DNA of 64,000 bases from Nonlabens xiamenensis (GCF_003865345.1 NZ_RMVE01000001.1:372001-436000), one strand, 5' to 3'; positions 18,443-28,203 are shown, numbered from the stretch's first letter. A program made the numbers and translations. Notes: a model not told the origin generated them from the sequence alone.

Positions 18443-21400
18443 CTAGCGCACTACTTCAACCCATTGCCCTTCTTTTCTTACGAGATAATCATTATCATAC
18501 ATAGCTTCACACTGGATTCCTGGCAGGTAATAGCTTCCTTGATAGCTGGCATTCATAACCGTTTTGAATGTTTTGCTTTCTAAAGCTTCAATATCAAAAT
18601 AATAATCCACCCTATCATCTCTGATATCGGTATAATTTACATGAGCGGGCTCCTCCTGTTCCCCGTATTCCGTAAATCTAGTATTCACAATTTCCCAGCC
18701 TGATGGTAAGATTTGTGTAAGGGCCATGTGCTCAACGTTTGCTCCGGATTCGTTGGTAACTGTAGTTGTTACGATAACTTCAGTGCCTTGAGAGAGTTTA
18801 GTGACGTCAATCTCGTTGCCATCTCGATCTGTATAAGACACTATGGCCTTCAACTTGCTCGAGGTCGCTTTTTCCTTGCCCACAGGCAGTTTACCTGTTA
18901 CTGAATTGGTGATAAATAGCATGTTTTTTCCTGTATTTTCAACTGTTACAGAATTGGGTTCATGGTTGATGTCCAGATCCCTGTTTGCCAAGCTCTTTAT
19001 AGTATTTATTGTTTGAGTCTTACCATTGAAAGTATAGTGAGCATCAACACCTTCACCTCCTACAAAATCAGCATATTTACCGATCGCAACTAAGCTATAG
19101 GCCAAAGCTTGGGTATTGTAATAGCGGTCTGATTCTAGGTTCTTGGCTAAATCTTCCATTAACTCACGTGCTTTAACTGACTGCTCCATGATCGTATAAG
19201 TCTCTAGAGCCATTGCTCTATTGCGCTGTGGCGAACCATAGGTACGATAGTCGTTGCTTTGTGGCGCAAAATTGATATTGCTCTTGGAAAGAAGCTCTTG
19301 CGCTGCTTTTTTCTGACCTACCAACGCATATGCAGCGGCAAGTCTCATCTTACTATCATTGGAAAGTTCTTTATTCTCACGCAATCGGTTCATTGAAGAA
19401 AGGTCTGGAGACCCGGCAACTGCCAGCGTGTACAAACGGTAGGCTTGATATAAATCATTGCGGTCATTGTATCTCCATTCCTTGGCAGCACGCTTTTGAT
19501 AAAGGATCCAATTGGATTTAAAGGCTATAGGTACCACGTATCCGGCTTGCTCTGCCTCGATCAAGAAATGTCCTGCATAGCTAGTACCCCAATCATTGAC
19601 ACTACCGCCACTGGGCCAGTAGGAAAATCCGCCATTCGGCTTTTGATAATGACCTAATTTTTTAATGGCAGCTTTGACGTTACGACTTACATCCTTTTCC
19701 TGTTTAGTGGTGAGATCCACCACCTTAGTTAAATGTAATTGAGGGAAGGCAGCACTGGTAGTCTGTTCCACACAGCCATGCGGATAGCGTACCAGATAAT
19801 TCAAGCGCTTGCCTAGGTTCATTGGAGGTAAGCTAGACAATGTAATGGTTGATGCATTACTTCCTCGAGTGCCAAAAGGCTGAATAGGAATCGTAGCAGT
19901 CTGCCCAGGTTTTATGACAGCTTTTTCTGATATGGTGGTAAATGGATTCGGATTAACCACATCGATTTCAGTTTGAAAGCTGGCTTGCTCACCGTTTCCT
20001 CTCGCGTTCAGTTTCAATATAGCTACCCCAGTAGCATTCTTTACTTTTAGGTCAAAGTAAGCGATCTGGTCTCCGGTTTCAGTAAAACTGAGTTGTTGTT
20101 TGTTCCCATTTTGGAATTCAAAATAGGGGGAATTGGCCAGCTCTACGCTTACGTTTCTTACCTTTTTATCCATGGCAAATACGGTTACTGGAAGTTTCAC
20201 GGTTTCGCCCGGAGAAAGCTTTCGCGGAAGCGAGGCTAGCATCATCAATGGTTTTCTAACTGGTGTCGTTTCCTCTGCATTTCCATAGGCTTCCTTGTTG
20301 TTATTTCCTGCCACAACCATGGTACGCACTGACCCTACATACTGAGGAATTGAAATCTGATGTGTTTTATTTTCACCAGCAGCTAGTTCAAATGGACCGA
20401 TGTGTACGACCATTGGTTCAAATCTGTTGGCTTTCTTGGCTTTAGAAGCTGCCGCGCTGCCATCACCACCAATGGCAAAAGCCGCATCAATACGGCCTCC
20501 ATAAGCACCAATCACATCATCATACATATCCCAGGTTTTAACGCCCAATGCTTCTCTAGCAAAAAAGTCGTCCCATGCGTTAGGCGTCTTAAAATTGGTG
20601 AGATCCAATAAGCCTTCATCTACCACTGCGAGGGTATAGGTCATGGGCCTATCGTTTTTCTCGCTGACAGTTATTTTTACAGTACTGTTAGGAGCCAATT
20701 CATCGGGCATCTTGATTTGAGGCTCTAGGTGTGTAGATTTATTTTCTACCAACAATGGAATAACACCGTACATGCGCAAAGGCAAGTCATTAGCTGTTTG
20801 TGCATGTGGTTGTAGGTAGGTGATATGTATAAATACATTAGGAACGTAAGTATTGTCCAACGGGATGCTTACCGTAGTTTTCTCCTTAGAAGTTTCAGCC
20901 CACTGGGCAGCTAAGATCTCAGATCCATTTTCTACGGTAATTAATGCGCGTCCTCCAGCACTGGAGGGGAATGTTACCTTGGCCTGCTCACCTACTTTAT
21001 ACTTCTCTTTGTCGGCCGTAAAAACTAACATAGAAGCCATTTCTGGATCAACTTTTCGGCTTTTTCCAGCCCATCCAGGCCAGTCTATGAATACAATTTT
21101 TCCTGTAGCATGACCGGATTCGGGGTCGTACACCCGCACAAGGTATCTCCCCCATTCTGGGTATTTGATATTGAATTTAAATTGCGCTTTACCATTGGAC
21201 CCGGTATCCAATGTTGTATTGTAAACCTCTTCTCTGTACTCACTGGCCTCATACCTGGATAGACTTTGCGCCTGGCTTTGCCACCACCACCTCCAATTGA
21301 CCTTATATACGCTCACTTCAAGATTATCCACAGACTTGGCCTTTCCTTCTTGATCCAAGGTCACCACATCAAAGGTATGATCGGTATCGGTCAGCAACAT

Positions 21401-23956
21401 TCCCCTCTGCTTGTCTCCTGGTGGGGCATCGATACCCACGTATGTATTATAGGGAGAATAGTTTTTTGTAGTAACATTAGTACTAAAATCTCCACCATTC
21501 TCGTATACCTTGGTCAGAAAGCTCGCTTTGAGCATTCCGGGGGACTCACTATCCATATCAGCATAAAATTCGACAAGTGCCTCACCCACATCGTCAAGTT
21601 TACCCTCAAAGATTTCTTCCTCTTGCAGATCAAAATGTCTGGAAGGATCATCAAATACATAACTATCGTATTTGGCAAATTTGGTAGTGGTTGGATAGAG
21701 CTTGACCGAGGTAGTCGCTCTTAGGTTTTTGGCCGTAGCGCCATGCAACCACTTGGATTTAATCTCGGCATACCAGTCCTCTCCTGATTTGATCAAATCA
21801 TTCTTAACCTCTAAATTGATCTTGAGTCGATTCGGTTTGATGGTTTCAATTTTTAAGGTCTTATTAAAGACTGCACCGCCTACTTCCACTCGAGCGTTCC
21901 AGTTGCCAGTAGGGGATGTATCGTCTGTTTTGAGATCAAACTGGTAAAAGTTATTTAATCCCGCTTTTTGAACTTCAGAAACTACCAGCTTACCATTGGG
22001 ATTAAATAGTTCAAGTTTGACCGGGTGCTTAGCGGGTAAATTATTGTCGGCATTATTGAGAACAAAGGTGAGATAAATATGATCTCCGGGACGCCAGACG
22101 CCACGCTCGCCATAGATGTACCCCTTGATTCCCTTTTGCAATGTTCTCCCTGAGGTGTGAAATTTGCTGGTGGATAAGGTATTCCCATCATCCATTCTCA
22201 TATAGGAAACCTGATTTTTGTAGATAACCTTTACAAAAAAAGCAGGGCTCTCCAGTTGAATAGTCAACAGTCCCTGAGTGTCTGTGCGAGAAGAGGCTAT
22301 CTCCTGTTGTTGAAAGTTATAAAAAAGCACTTGAGCGCCGCCCAACGGCTTTGCAGTGATCAAATTGCTTACGGCAACAAGATATTCGCTCCCACTTCCT
22401 TTTTTAACTGTAACTCCTAAATCACTGGCCAAGATATTGAAGCTCATTGATTTGTTGCGATAAAAGGAGTGAGAGCAAGGATCGTCACTATCTCTCCAGT
22501 CATAATCATAATAGTCATCTTGATAGTAATCCTGCACATTGTCCCAACTACTGGACTCCACAGATTGGTCAAAATTGACTTCCTCAATTATGGGCTGGTT
22601 TTCAGCGGTATATTCACATTTATAGGCGCTGTAAGCCAATTGATATTTCAGTTCTACACGATAAATGGCACCTGGGTCGGCCGCGATAACTTCGGCCAAG
22701 TCGACAGAATAGGTATTCCAGCGGCTGATGTCAGTTCCAAGTCCTTTCAGGTCGACCACCTTCCGGCCAACTGGTCGTGCAACATTACGCAAGTTTCCAG
22801 TGGCGTCGAGATTATTGTTCTGTAGAAACTGCAATACATTGTTCTCATAAATTTTATAGACCCAAACATCTACCGCATTGAGATTTACCGCCATAAAATT
22901 GATCTTAGAGTTCTGGGAAGAAGGAAGTATTGTTCCAGACCGAATCAACAGAACTGATGGAGCGATTTGTTCGAAGGCGATGGATTTGCTATAAGCATTT
23001 TTAAGTTTGTAGCCATCTATGTTCTGAATTCCCTCAAAGATTTCAACTTTTTTAGACCCGTTAACCTTGATGGATGGATAAACACGTAACTCTGTCCCGG
23101 AGCGTTCGAATCTTAGTTGGTCAACACCTTGAATTTGAACAAGACCATCCAGGTTCTGATTCTTTTTTAAAGGATCTGAGAAGTTGACCAGAATATATTG
23201 ACTTTCTCCATTGACCAATTCGACATCGGTTACAGAAAAGCTGTTCTTACCTGGAATCATGATGTTGTTCGCCCCTTTCTCTTCAACACCTATGATATCG
23301 CCGTCCCAGGCCAACTCGATCTGAGCGTCGTCCGTAGGTCTTTTGATACTATCAATCCTAAAGGAAAAGTACTTTCCGAGCGGTGTGCTGTCATCAAATT
23401 TGATATTTAATGGCTTCCCCTCCATATTGGCGCTCAGGATCTTTTGGGCATTTTCAGTTTCTAGTATGTCGCTGGTTCGTATGGACCCCTCGACATACTG
23501 ATAATCCCTACTGTAAGCCCCCACAGGTTCCGTACTAACGATGAAATCCTGCGCCAAGGTTTTAAAATAAAATGAGAATTCTTCCAGATCGTCGCTGACT
23601 TCCTTGATCTTTCCCAGTTCAAAGGTTACCTCGTATTCTGTATCCTGTTGGAGAGGTTTTTCTGGCTGAAAGCTTACCGATTGAGGTCCTGTAGCCACTA
23701 ATGTACCCTTAACTCCAGGGTCAAATGAAATAAGTGAAGCATCAAGTTCCTTGCCGTCTGTCCATCCCTGTACTGGCTCAGTAAAACTTATTACAATCGG
23801 CTCCCTAGTCGATAAAATATCATCAGAAACCTGATTGACATGGGCCCTAAACTTGAACATTTCGTTCTGTTGGTCCTGTCTCTTCTCGGCATCTGTGGCA
23901 TCGTTACAAGAAATGAAAAGTAAGGTCGATAACAGAAATAAAAAAAATCTTTTCAT
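18443..23956 (-). CDS. Bacterial alpha-2-macroglobulin family lipoprotein
   Basis: 1837 residues. A lipobox signal peptide (FISCNDATD, Cys17) is followed by many macroglobulin beta-sandwich domains. The bait region and ANA/thioester domain include GCVEQTTSAAFPQLHL, whose CVEQ (Cys1395-Gln1398) is the thioester motif, and the C-terminal receptor-binding-like domain completes the fold. Such proteins trap attacking proteases covalently in the periplasm. Typical members are encoded next to penicillin-binding protein 1C, but no pbpC lies in this window. A one-mismatch copy of the iterated palindrome occurs at 20218-20231 (SLPRKLS). An Asp/Tyr-rich insert (about residues 475-490) is unusual. Confidence 0.92.
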   Translation of the reverse strand: MKRFFLFLLSTLLFISCNDATDAEKRQDQQNEMFKFRAHVNQVSDDILSTREPIVISFTEPVQGWTDGKELDASLISFDPGVKGTLVATGPQSVSFQPEKPLQQDTEYEVTFELGKIKEVSDDLEEFSFYFKTLAQDFIVSTEPVGAYSRDYQYVEGSIRTSDILETENAQKILSANMEGKPLNIKFDDSTPLGKYFSFRIDSIKRPTDDAQIELAWDGDIIGVEEKGANNIMIPGKNSFSVTDVELVNGESQYILVNFSDPLKKNQNLDGLVQIQGVDQLRFERSGTELRVYPSIKVNGSKKVEIFEGIQNIDGYKLKNAYSKSIAFEQIAPSVLLIRSGTILPSSQNSKINFMAVNLNAVDVWVYKIYENNVLQFLQNNNLDATGNLRNVARPVGRKVVDLKGLGTDISRWNTYSVDLAEVIAADPGAIYRVELKYQLAYSAYKCEYTAENQPIIEEVNFDQSVESSSWDNVQDYYQDDYYDYDWRDSDDPCSHSFYRNKSMSFNILASDLGVTVKKGSGSEYLVAVSNLITAKPLGGAQVLFYNFQQQEIASSRTDTQGLLTIQLESPAFFVKVIYKNQVSYMRMDDGNTLSTSKFHTSGRTLQKGIKGYIYGERGVWRPGDHIYLTFVLNNADNNLPAKHPVKLELFNPNGKLVVSEVQKAGLNNFYQFDLKTDDTSPTGNWNARVEVGGAVFNKTLKIETIKPNRLKINLEVKNDLIKSGEDWYAEIKSKWLHGATAKNLRATTSVKLYPTTTKFAKYDSYVFDDPSRHFDLQEEEIFEGKLDDVGEALVEFYADMDSESPGMLKASFLTKVYENGGDFSTNVTTKNYSPYNTYVGIDAPPGDKQRGMLLTDTDHTFDVVTLDQEGKAKSVDNLEVSVYKVNWRWWWQSQAQSLSRYEASEYREEVYNTTLDTGSNGKAQFKFNIKYPEWGRYLVRVYDPESGHATGKIVFIDWPGWAGKSRKVDPEMASMLVFTADKEKYKVGEQAKVTFPSSAGGRALITVENGSEILAAQWAETSKEKTTVSIPLDNTYVPNVFIHITYLQPHAQTANDLPLRMYGVIPLLVENKSTHLEPQIKMPDELAPNSTVKITVSEKNDRPMTYTLAVVDEGLLDLTNFKTPNAWDDFFAREALGVKTWDMYDDVIGAYGGRIDAAFAIGGDGSAAASKAKKANRFEPMVVHIGPFELAAGENKTHQISIPQYVGSVRTMVVAGNNNKEAYGNAEETTPVRKPLMMLASLPRKLSPGETVKLPVTVFAMDKKVRNVSVELANSPYFEFQNGNKQQLSFTETGDQIAYFDLKVKNATGVAILKLNARGNGEQASFQTEIDVVNPNPFTTISEKAVIKPGQTATIPIQPFGTRGSNASTITLSSLPPMNLGKRLNYLVRYPHGCVEQTTSAAFPQLHLTKVVDLTTKQEKDVSRNVKAAIKKLGHYQKPNGGFSYWPSGGSVNDWGTSYAGHFLIEAEQAGYVVPIAFKSNWILYQKRAAKEWRYNDRNDLYQAYRLYTLAVAGSPDLSSMNRLRENKELSNDSKMRLAAAYALVGQKKAAQELLSKSNINFAPQSNDYRTYGSPQRNRAMALETYTIMEQSVKARELMEDLAKNLESDRYYNTQALAYSLVAIGKYADFVGGEGVDAHYTFNGKTQTINTIKSLANRDLDINHEPNSVTVENTGKNMLFITNSVTGKLPVGKEKATSSKLKAIVSYTDRDGNEIDVTKLSQGTEVIVTTTVTNESGANVEHMALTQILPSGWEIVNTRFTEYGEQEEPAHVNYTDIRDDRVDYYFDIEALESKTFKTVMNASYQGSYYLPGIQCEAMYDNDYLVRKEGQWVEVVR
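20218..20231. repeat. Degenerate iterated palindrome, in macroglobulin gene
   Basis: GCTTTCGCGGAAGC, one mismatch to the perfect sequence. Confidence 0.6.
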
Positions 23957-24218
23957 GATTGGTTCTGGTTGGAAAAGGTTGATAAGGTATTGAAGGATAA
24001 ATGTATAGAATCTAAAGAGCCTCTAGTAAAAAAAACCGATTATTTATTAAAAAATATGTGAAAATGATGATTTAAGTTGTTATTGATCGGATTTAACAGC
24101 AGTCATTCTGTCGGTGATGCTACCTTAACGCTTAACAAGTTCTTGTTGAGATTTTTGATCAGTAACTTATTTCTGCTTTGCTTAATTCAGTAACTTCACC
24201 GCTATAAATCTCTTGTCA

Positions 24219-24902
24219 ATGTATCAAAATACATCGGATAAAGCTTTGCTTGATCTACTGGAAAAACATCAAAGGCTCACTTTTGAATCACAGTTGAGCT
24301 TACTGAATTCGTTGAAGAATAGATCCATTTCATGTGACACCTCAGCACTTAAAGAAAGTATTTCAAATAAAAAGGATAAAATCAAGGAGTTATTTTATCT
24401 GAAGAATTTAGGTTTTCAGTACGAGTATTTAACAGATGATGCGGTAAAGGTATCTCGGACGGGATGGTCAATATTTACAGATGCTTGTGCCATTTTCTTT
24501 GGTCTGGTGCTTTGTTTTATCTCTATATATGGCATTTTCGCCTTGATCAATACCTTTCAAGCTGATGCAGATATCAGTGTTTTCCAGATTTTGGTTAATG
24601 GAGGTTTGATCGCACTAGGTGTATTGGGAATACAGTTCTTGAGTGGAGCCAATCGTTTAATCGACTATATCGGTTTTGAAATCCTAAGCATCAATAACGA
24701 AGTCACGCTTAGAAAACGTTTGGACTTAAAGCGCATCGAAAAACAAGCGGATGTGAGTGACATACAGTTCGATAATGATGGCTCGGTAATGGGAATCAGT
24801 ATAGGCGGGACTGAGGTGATAACAGTTCCCAGTGGGACACTGATTCATGAATTGACACTACGAGAATTGGTAAAAAAACTGCAGCACCCTAGTGGTAATT
24901 GA
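24219..24902 (+). CDS. Hypothetical membrane protein, two helices
   Basis: 227 residues. A charged, helical N-terminal region (about 1-75) is followed by two transmembrane segments (about 88-112 and 125-147) and a soluble C-terminal domain with an internal VSDIQFDNDGSVMG stretch. No family recognised. A TTG at 24213 could add two residues; the ATG at 24219 is preferred. It is divergent from the macroglobulin gene (262-bp gap without a recognised box) and converges on the TPR-like gene. Confidence 0.6.
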   Translation: MYQNTSDKALLDLLEKHQRLTFESQLSLLNSLKNRSISCDTSALKESISNKKDKIKELFYLKNLGFQYEYLTDDAVKVSRTGWSIFTDACAIFFGLVLCFISIYGIFALINTFQADADISVFQILVNGGLIALGVLGIQFLSGANRLIDYIGFEILSINNEVTLRKRLDLKRIEKQADVSDIQFDNDGSVMGISIGGTEVITVPSGTLIHELTLRELVKKLQHPSGN

Positions 24903-24914
24903 TGCTGCAGTGGA

Positions 24915-24937
24915 ATCCTATACTTAGGATCGTTTAT
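24915..24937 (+). terminator. Possible terminator between convergent genes
   Basis: ATCCTA-TACT-TAGGAT hairpin (24915-24930) followed by CGTTTATTTTTTG. A second, larger inverted repeat of 9 bp (24878-24886 with 24903-24911) spans the stop codon just upstream. The stem is short, so the call is tentative. Confidence 0.4.
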
Positions 24938-25560
24938 TTTTTGTATTGCTCACATTCCTTTTGTACTTCCTGGGCAGATTCCAGTCCCCAACTGGGATCA
25001 AATCCACTAGACTCTTCTTTTTGCAACAAGGTGATGGCCCTTTCTACCTCACCGCAGTAGGGTGTAAAATCTTTCCCGAAAAAACGCGCGCTTCCCATTA
25101 ACCATCTGGCCCGATTCAGTACAACTCTTGGATTTTCTGGATCTATAGCCAAGGCCTTTTCATAGATGGCTGTTGTGGCAGCCGAAAGTTTCATTCCGTA
25201 AGTTTTGCTGTCGTAAGTAATCCAACAAGTATTGAGCATTCCTTGTAATACCATGATTTCTGGGTTGTCAGGAGATATGACGCTGGCTTCATCAATAAAT
25301 TGCTGAGCTTTTTCCATGGATTGCAGGGTTTGTTCTTTAGAAAATTGTCCCCAAGAGCTTTCAACCTGACAAAATGCAGCATAGTAAGGGGGCAACCAAT
25401 TGTCTTTTTCCACGCGGCATATACGCTCAAATTGTTGTGATGCCGCGAGTTTATCGGTAGCGATGAGCTCGAGACCTTTTTGCATAGCCTTTTCATAGGC
25501 AGATTGTCCCGAAAGACTCAAGGTTAAAAGAAGTAAGATGATGGTAGTGAAGGTTTTCAT
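24934..25560 (-). CDS. Secreted TPR-like protein of unknown function
   Basis: 208 residues. An N-terminal signal peptide (MKTFTTIILLLLTLSLSGQSA) gives a mature start near Gln19-Ser20. The remainder has TPR-like helices with ALAIDPENPRVVLNRARW and ISPDNPEIMVLQGML repeats. The family is not recognised; similar small TPR proteins are common Bacteroidetes periplasmic proteins. The frame is open for 24 more codons upstream, but the signal peptide fixes the start at 25560. The upstream extension would include an iterated palindrome (25606-25619), which I treat as intergenic. Confidence 0.65.
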   Translation of the reverse strand: MKTFTTIILLLLTLSLSGQSAYEKAMQKGLELIATDKLAASQQFERICRVEKDNWLPPYYAAFCQVESSWGQFSKEQTLQSMEKAQQFIDEASVISPDNPEIMVLQGMLNTCWITYDSKTYGMKLSAATTAIYEKALAIDPENPRVVLNRARWLMGSARFFGKDFTPYCGEVERAITLLQKEESSGFDPSWGLESAQEVQKECEQYKK

Positions 25561-25605
25561 GGTAATAGGCTTATTGATTTGTGATACAATAATACTGGCG
25601 GTATC

Positions 25606-25619
25606 GCTTTCGCGAAAGC
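25606..25619. repeat. Iterated palindrome, intergenic
   Basis: Perfect 14-bp copy 46 bp upstream of the TPR-like gene's start. Confidence 0.95.
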
Positions 25620-25750
25620 AGTAATTCCTCAACTGTCAAAACCGGTTACTGAATTGTCTTTCCAACCCATCATTGAGTCAAATAGGAAGAATTTTTATAC
25701 GGATTAACTCTATATTCACCTTCAATTATCCATTGCTTGTTTTCTGCAAT

Positions 25751-25836
25751 AGGGATAGCAACGGCATCCTGCTTGAGGGGCGAGAGCAGATATAGTGGAT
25801 AGCCCGGTCGCTGGCAAGCGCCAGGGAATTGCCCAG
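25751..25836. ncRNA. Structured intergenic element, copy 1 of 2
   Basis: Blocks shared with the copy at 52681-52825: AGGGATAnCAnCGGCATCCT (25751-25770), AGATATAGT (25788-25796), TAGCCCG (25800-25806) and GCCCAG (25831-25836). Between blocks are copy-specific hairpins: GCTT/GAGC closing 25771-25787, and CTGGC-AAGC-GCCAG at 25811-25824. GGGATA can pair with TAGCCC to enclose the first half. It lies 40 nt downstream of the trpS stop if read on the minus strand, so it may be a 3' element; orientation is not certain. A Flavobacteria-specific RNA motif such as Flavo-1 is a candidate family that I could not test. Confidence 0.55.
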
Positions 25837-25876
25837 AACAAACGAGGTCTTAGCTATTGAAATGCTAGTAAGTGTA

Positions 25877-26845
25877 TTAATACCCCACTTTGGACCTGAC
25901 GCGTTTTAGAACATCATTGGCAATATGGCGGGCCTTGAAAGCTCCTTCCTCCAGCGCCATGTCGAGCTCGTGACGATTGTCCATCAAATGATTGTAACGC
26001 TCCCTGGCCGATTTAAACCTGGTGGTCAGCGCTTCAAACAAAGCTTGTTTAGCATGGCCATACCCATAATTTCCAGCCGCATAGTTATTGCGCATTTCCT
26101 GCACCTTATTTTCTGGAGCTACCAGTCGGTATAAGGCAAATACGTTACAGGTATCTGGATCTTTGGGATCTTCCATGGGTGTGCTGTCTGTCGCAATAGA
26201 CATGCATTGTTTTCTCAATTTTTTATCGCTCAGGAATATATCGATAATATTACCTCGGGACTTGCTCATCTTTTCACCGTCTGTTCCTGGGATCAACATG
26301 GAGTCTTCTTGTAATTTGGCTTGAGGCTCAATAAAGGTGGCTCCCATCTGATGGTTAAATCTACCGGCCACATCTCTGGTGATCTCCAGGTGTTGTTCCT
26401 GATCCTTTCCAACAGGAACTACCTCGGCGTCATAGAGCAGGATATCGGCAGCCATGAGCATGGGGTAAGTAAAAAGTCCGGCGTTGACATCTCCTAAACG
26501 GTCTGATTTGTCCTTAAAACTATGTGCCAGTGTAAGGCGCTGGTAGGGATAAAAACAATTCAGGTACCAATTCAATTCGGTTACTTGTGGGATATCGCTT
26601 TGACGGTAAAAAACAGTTTTTGAGATATCCAGACCACAAGCCAACCAGGCCGCTGCGGTAGAATATGTGTTTTCGCGCAATTGCTGACCATCCTTGATCT
26701 GGGTCAGGGAATGTAGGTCTGCGATAAAAAGAAAGGAATCATTTTTATCATCTGAAGACATTTCAATTGCCGGAAGAATGGCCCCCAGTAGATTTCCTAA
26801 ATGAGGAGTTCCGGTGGATTGCACGCCTGTAAGTATTCTAGCCAT
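25877..26845 (-). CDS. trpS: Tryptophanyl-tRNA synthetase
   Basis: 322 residues, the normal bacterial length. The class I signatures are TPHLGNLLGA near residue 17 (HIGH equivalent) and GEKMSKSRGN near 190 (KMSKS). It charges tRNA-Trp with tryptophan in the cytoplasm. A TATTTTTG box on the minus strand (26867-26874) lies 21 nt before the ATG. The upstream GT4 gene is on the same strand 70 bp away, so trpS may have its own promoter. Confidence 0.96.
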   Translation of the reverse strand: MARILTGVQSTGTPHLGNLLGAILPAIEMSSDDKNDSFLFIADLHSLTQIKDGQQLRENTYSTAAAWLACGLDISKTVFYRQSDIPQVTELNWYLNCFYPYQRLTLAHSFKDKSDRLGDVNAGLFTYPMLMAADILLYDAEVVPVGKDQEQHLEITRDVAGRFNHQMGATFIEPQAKLQEDSMLIPGTDGEKMSKSRGNIIDIFLSDKKLRKQCMSIATDSTPMEDPKDPDTCNVFALYRLVAPENKVQEMRNNYAAGNYGYGHAKQALFEALTTRFKSARERYNHLMDNRHELDMALEEGAFKARHIANDVLKRVRSKVGY

Positions 26846-26866
26846 GGCTTAAAGAGTTTTGAGAAA

Positions 26867-26874
26867 CAAAAATA
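26867..26874 (-). promoter_or_regulatory. -7 promoter box (TATTTTTG) for trpS
   Basis: Exact TAnnTTTG match on the minus strand, 21 nt upstream of the trpS ATG. No TTG partner at 17-23 nt. Confidence 0.45.
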
Positions 26875-26915
26875 GTGTTTATTGAATGATCATCTCCTAT
26901 GCAGAGGGAGTATCA

Positions 26916-28139
26916 TTAAGAGGATAGGAGTTGATGCAATTGGTTGATCCAACGATCCAGGATTTCCTTTCTGGAGTAATGATGGAGAACGTATTCACGT
27001 GCCTTGCTTCCAATTTCTTCCCTGAGTTTGGGCTGCAAGCGCCATTGCTCAAGTTGGCGGACTGCCAAATCTAGATCAGGGGAAGCCATATACATTCCTG
27101 CTTGTGCCTTTTCTACTACAGTTTTGACCTCACTGCTACTATTGCCCATGATGAGGGACGGCTTTGCACTGGCCATCATACCCAGTAATTTTGACGGCAT
27201 AACGGTGTCCAATACATTCGTTTTTTGGAATAGAAAGTGAGCATCTGCGCTGCATAACAAATCCGACAACTCTTCCAACGGGACAGGTTCATAAAAATGG
27301 ATGTTAGATTGATTTAATCCAGATTTTAAAGCTTGGTATTTGGAACCAGCTCCAACTATGATTATATCGTAATGTTGAATGGGTAGGGCTTTCGCGAAAG
27401 CGATAAAAAACTCCCAATCCTGCTTGTCACCAATATTTCCGCTGTAGAGCAACTTAAATTTTTCACCGCCAAGGTAGGGATGAACATTGGCGGTTTGAGG
27501 ATTGATCTGGTAGGCATCAATCCAGTTGGGGAGGTAGATCCTCTGACTGTTTGTTTTAGTGTTTAATTTGGCCAGCATATGATGACTGATGGTGCTGCAA
27601 ATATTTGCCCTATTTAAAATCCTGGTTTCTAAACTATATAAGAATTTGAATATCAAATTACTAGCGCCGTTTGAAACACCGGATTGCAGGGCCGCATCAA
27701 ACTCAAAGTCCTGGATATGAATCCAACTTTTGGCTTTGTGTTTTCTTGCATGGTAACCCGCCAACCAAGCACTTGTAGTAAACGGAATGATGGATATCAC
27801 CAGATCGGCATCCTTGATTTTGCGCAGGTTAAAAAAACTGCCTTTGGTAAAGCTGAGTATGTGCAGCACACGTTTTAAAAAGGTAGGCTTTTTAGGCACA
27901 TAAAGTTTGTAGCGATAAACAGAAGCGTTGTTGTACTCGTCCTGGACGTAATTGGGATGGTTTTGGTAGGTCTGTGCAATTTTCCATTGCGGATAATAGG
28001 GGAATGCGGTAACCACGTTGACACTAGCCCCAGCATCAAGGAGTTGATCTACCATTTGCGTAGAATATAATCCAATGGCCGTATCCTCTGGATAGAAATT
28101 CAAACTGATAAAGGTGATTTTTTTATTAACCAATGTCAT
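26916..28139 (-). CDS. Family 4 glycosyltransferase (WbuB-like)
   Basis: 407 residues, GT-B fold. The N-terminal half contains FYPEDTAIGLYSTQMVDQLL, typical of WbuB/colanic-acid GT4 enzymes, and the C-terminal half has LLYSGNIGDKQ and an MPSKLLGMMASAKPSLIMG donor-binding region (EX7E-like area). It likely adds a sugar in surface polysaccharide synthesis. A well-spaced promoter precedes it. The iterated palindrome (27388-27401) encodes the AFAKA of FFIAFAKALPI. Confidence 0.88.
   Translation of the reverse strand: MTLVNKKITFISLNFYPEDTAIGLYSTQMVDQLLDAGASVNVVTAFPYYPQWKIAQTYQNHPNYVQDEYNNASVYRYKLYVPKKPTFLKRVLHILSFTKGSFFNLRKIKDADLVISIIPFTTSAWLAGYHARKHKAKSWIHIQDFEFDAALQSGVSNGASNLIFKFLYSLETRILNRANICSTISHHMLAKLNTKTNSQRIYLPNWIDAYQINPQTANVHPYLGGEKFKLLYSGNIGDKQDWEFFIAFAKALPIQHYDIIIVGAGSKYQALKSGLNQSNIHFYEPVPLEELSDLLCSADAHFLFQKTNVLDTVMPSKLLGMMASAKPSLIMGNSSSEVKTVVEKAQAGMYMASPDLDLAVRQLEQWRLQPKLREEIGSKAREYVLHHYSRKEILDRWINQLHQLLSS
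27388..27401. repeat. Iterated palindrome, in GT4 (AFAKA)
   Basis: Perfect 14-bp copy. Confidence 0.95.
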
Positions 28140-28162
28140 TGTTGGCCGGTGTTTTCTTTGTG

Positions 28163-28194
28163 CAAAAGTAATTCATTAGGATCTGGCTCTACAA
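28163..28194 (-). promoter_or_regulatory. Promoter (TTG - 21 nt - TACTTTTG) for the GT4 gene
   Basis: On the minus strand TTG (28194-28192) and TACTTTTG (28170-28163) are 21 nt apart, within the flavobacterial range. The box lies 23 nt before the ATG at 28139. Confidence 0.65.
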
Positions 28195-28203
28195 TGACAA
28201 GTC

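Larger units (their letters stand above)
25561..25876. other. 316-bp gap with an iterated palindrome and a structured element
   Basis: No coding frame of note. It contains the only intergenic copy of the GCTTTCGCGAAAGC palindrome (25606-25619) and the structured element at 25751-25836. The rest is plain AT-rich sequence. Confidence 0.7.

Noticed and set aside
25751-25836. tRNA or riboswitch
   Set aside because: No cloverleaf, CCA end or T-loop is present, and its position lies 3' of genes rather than in a leader, so a generic structured-RNA call was kept.
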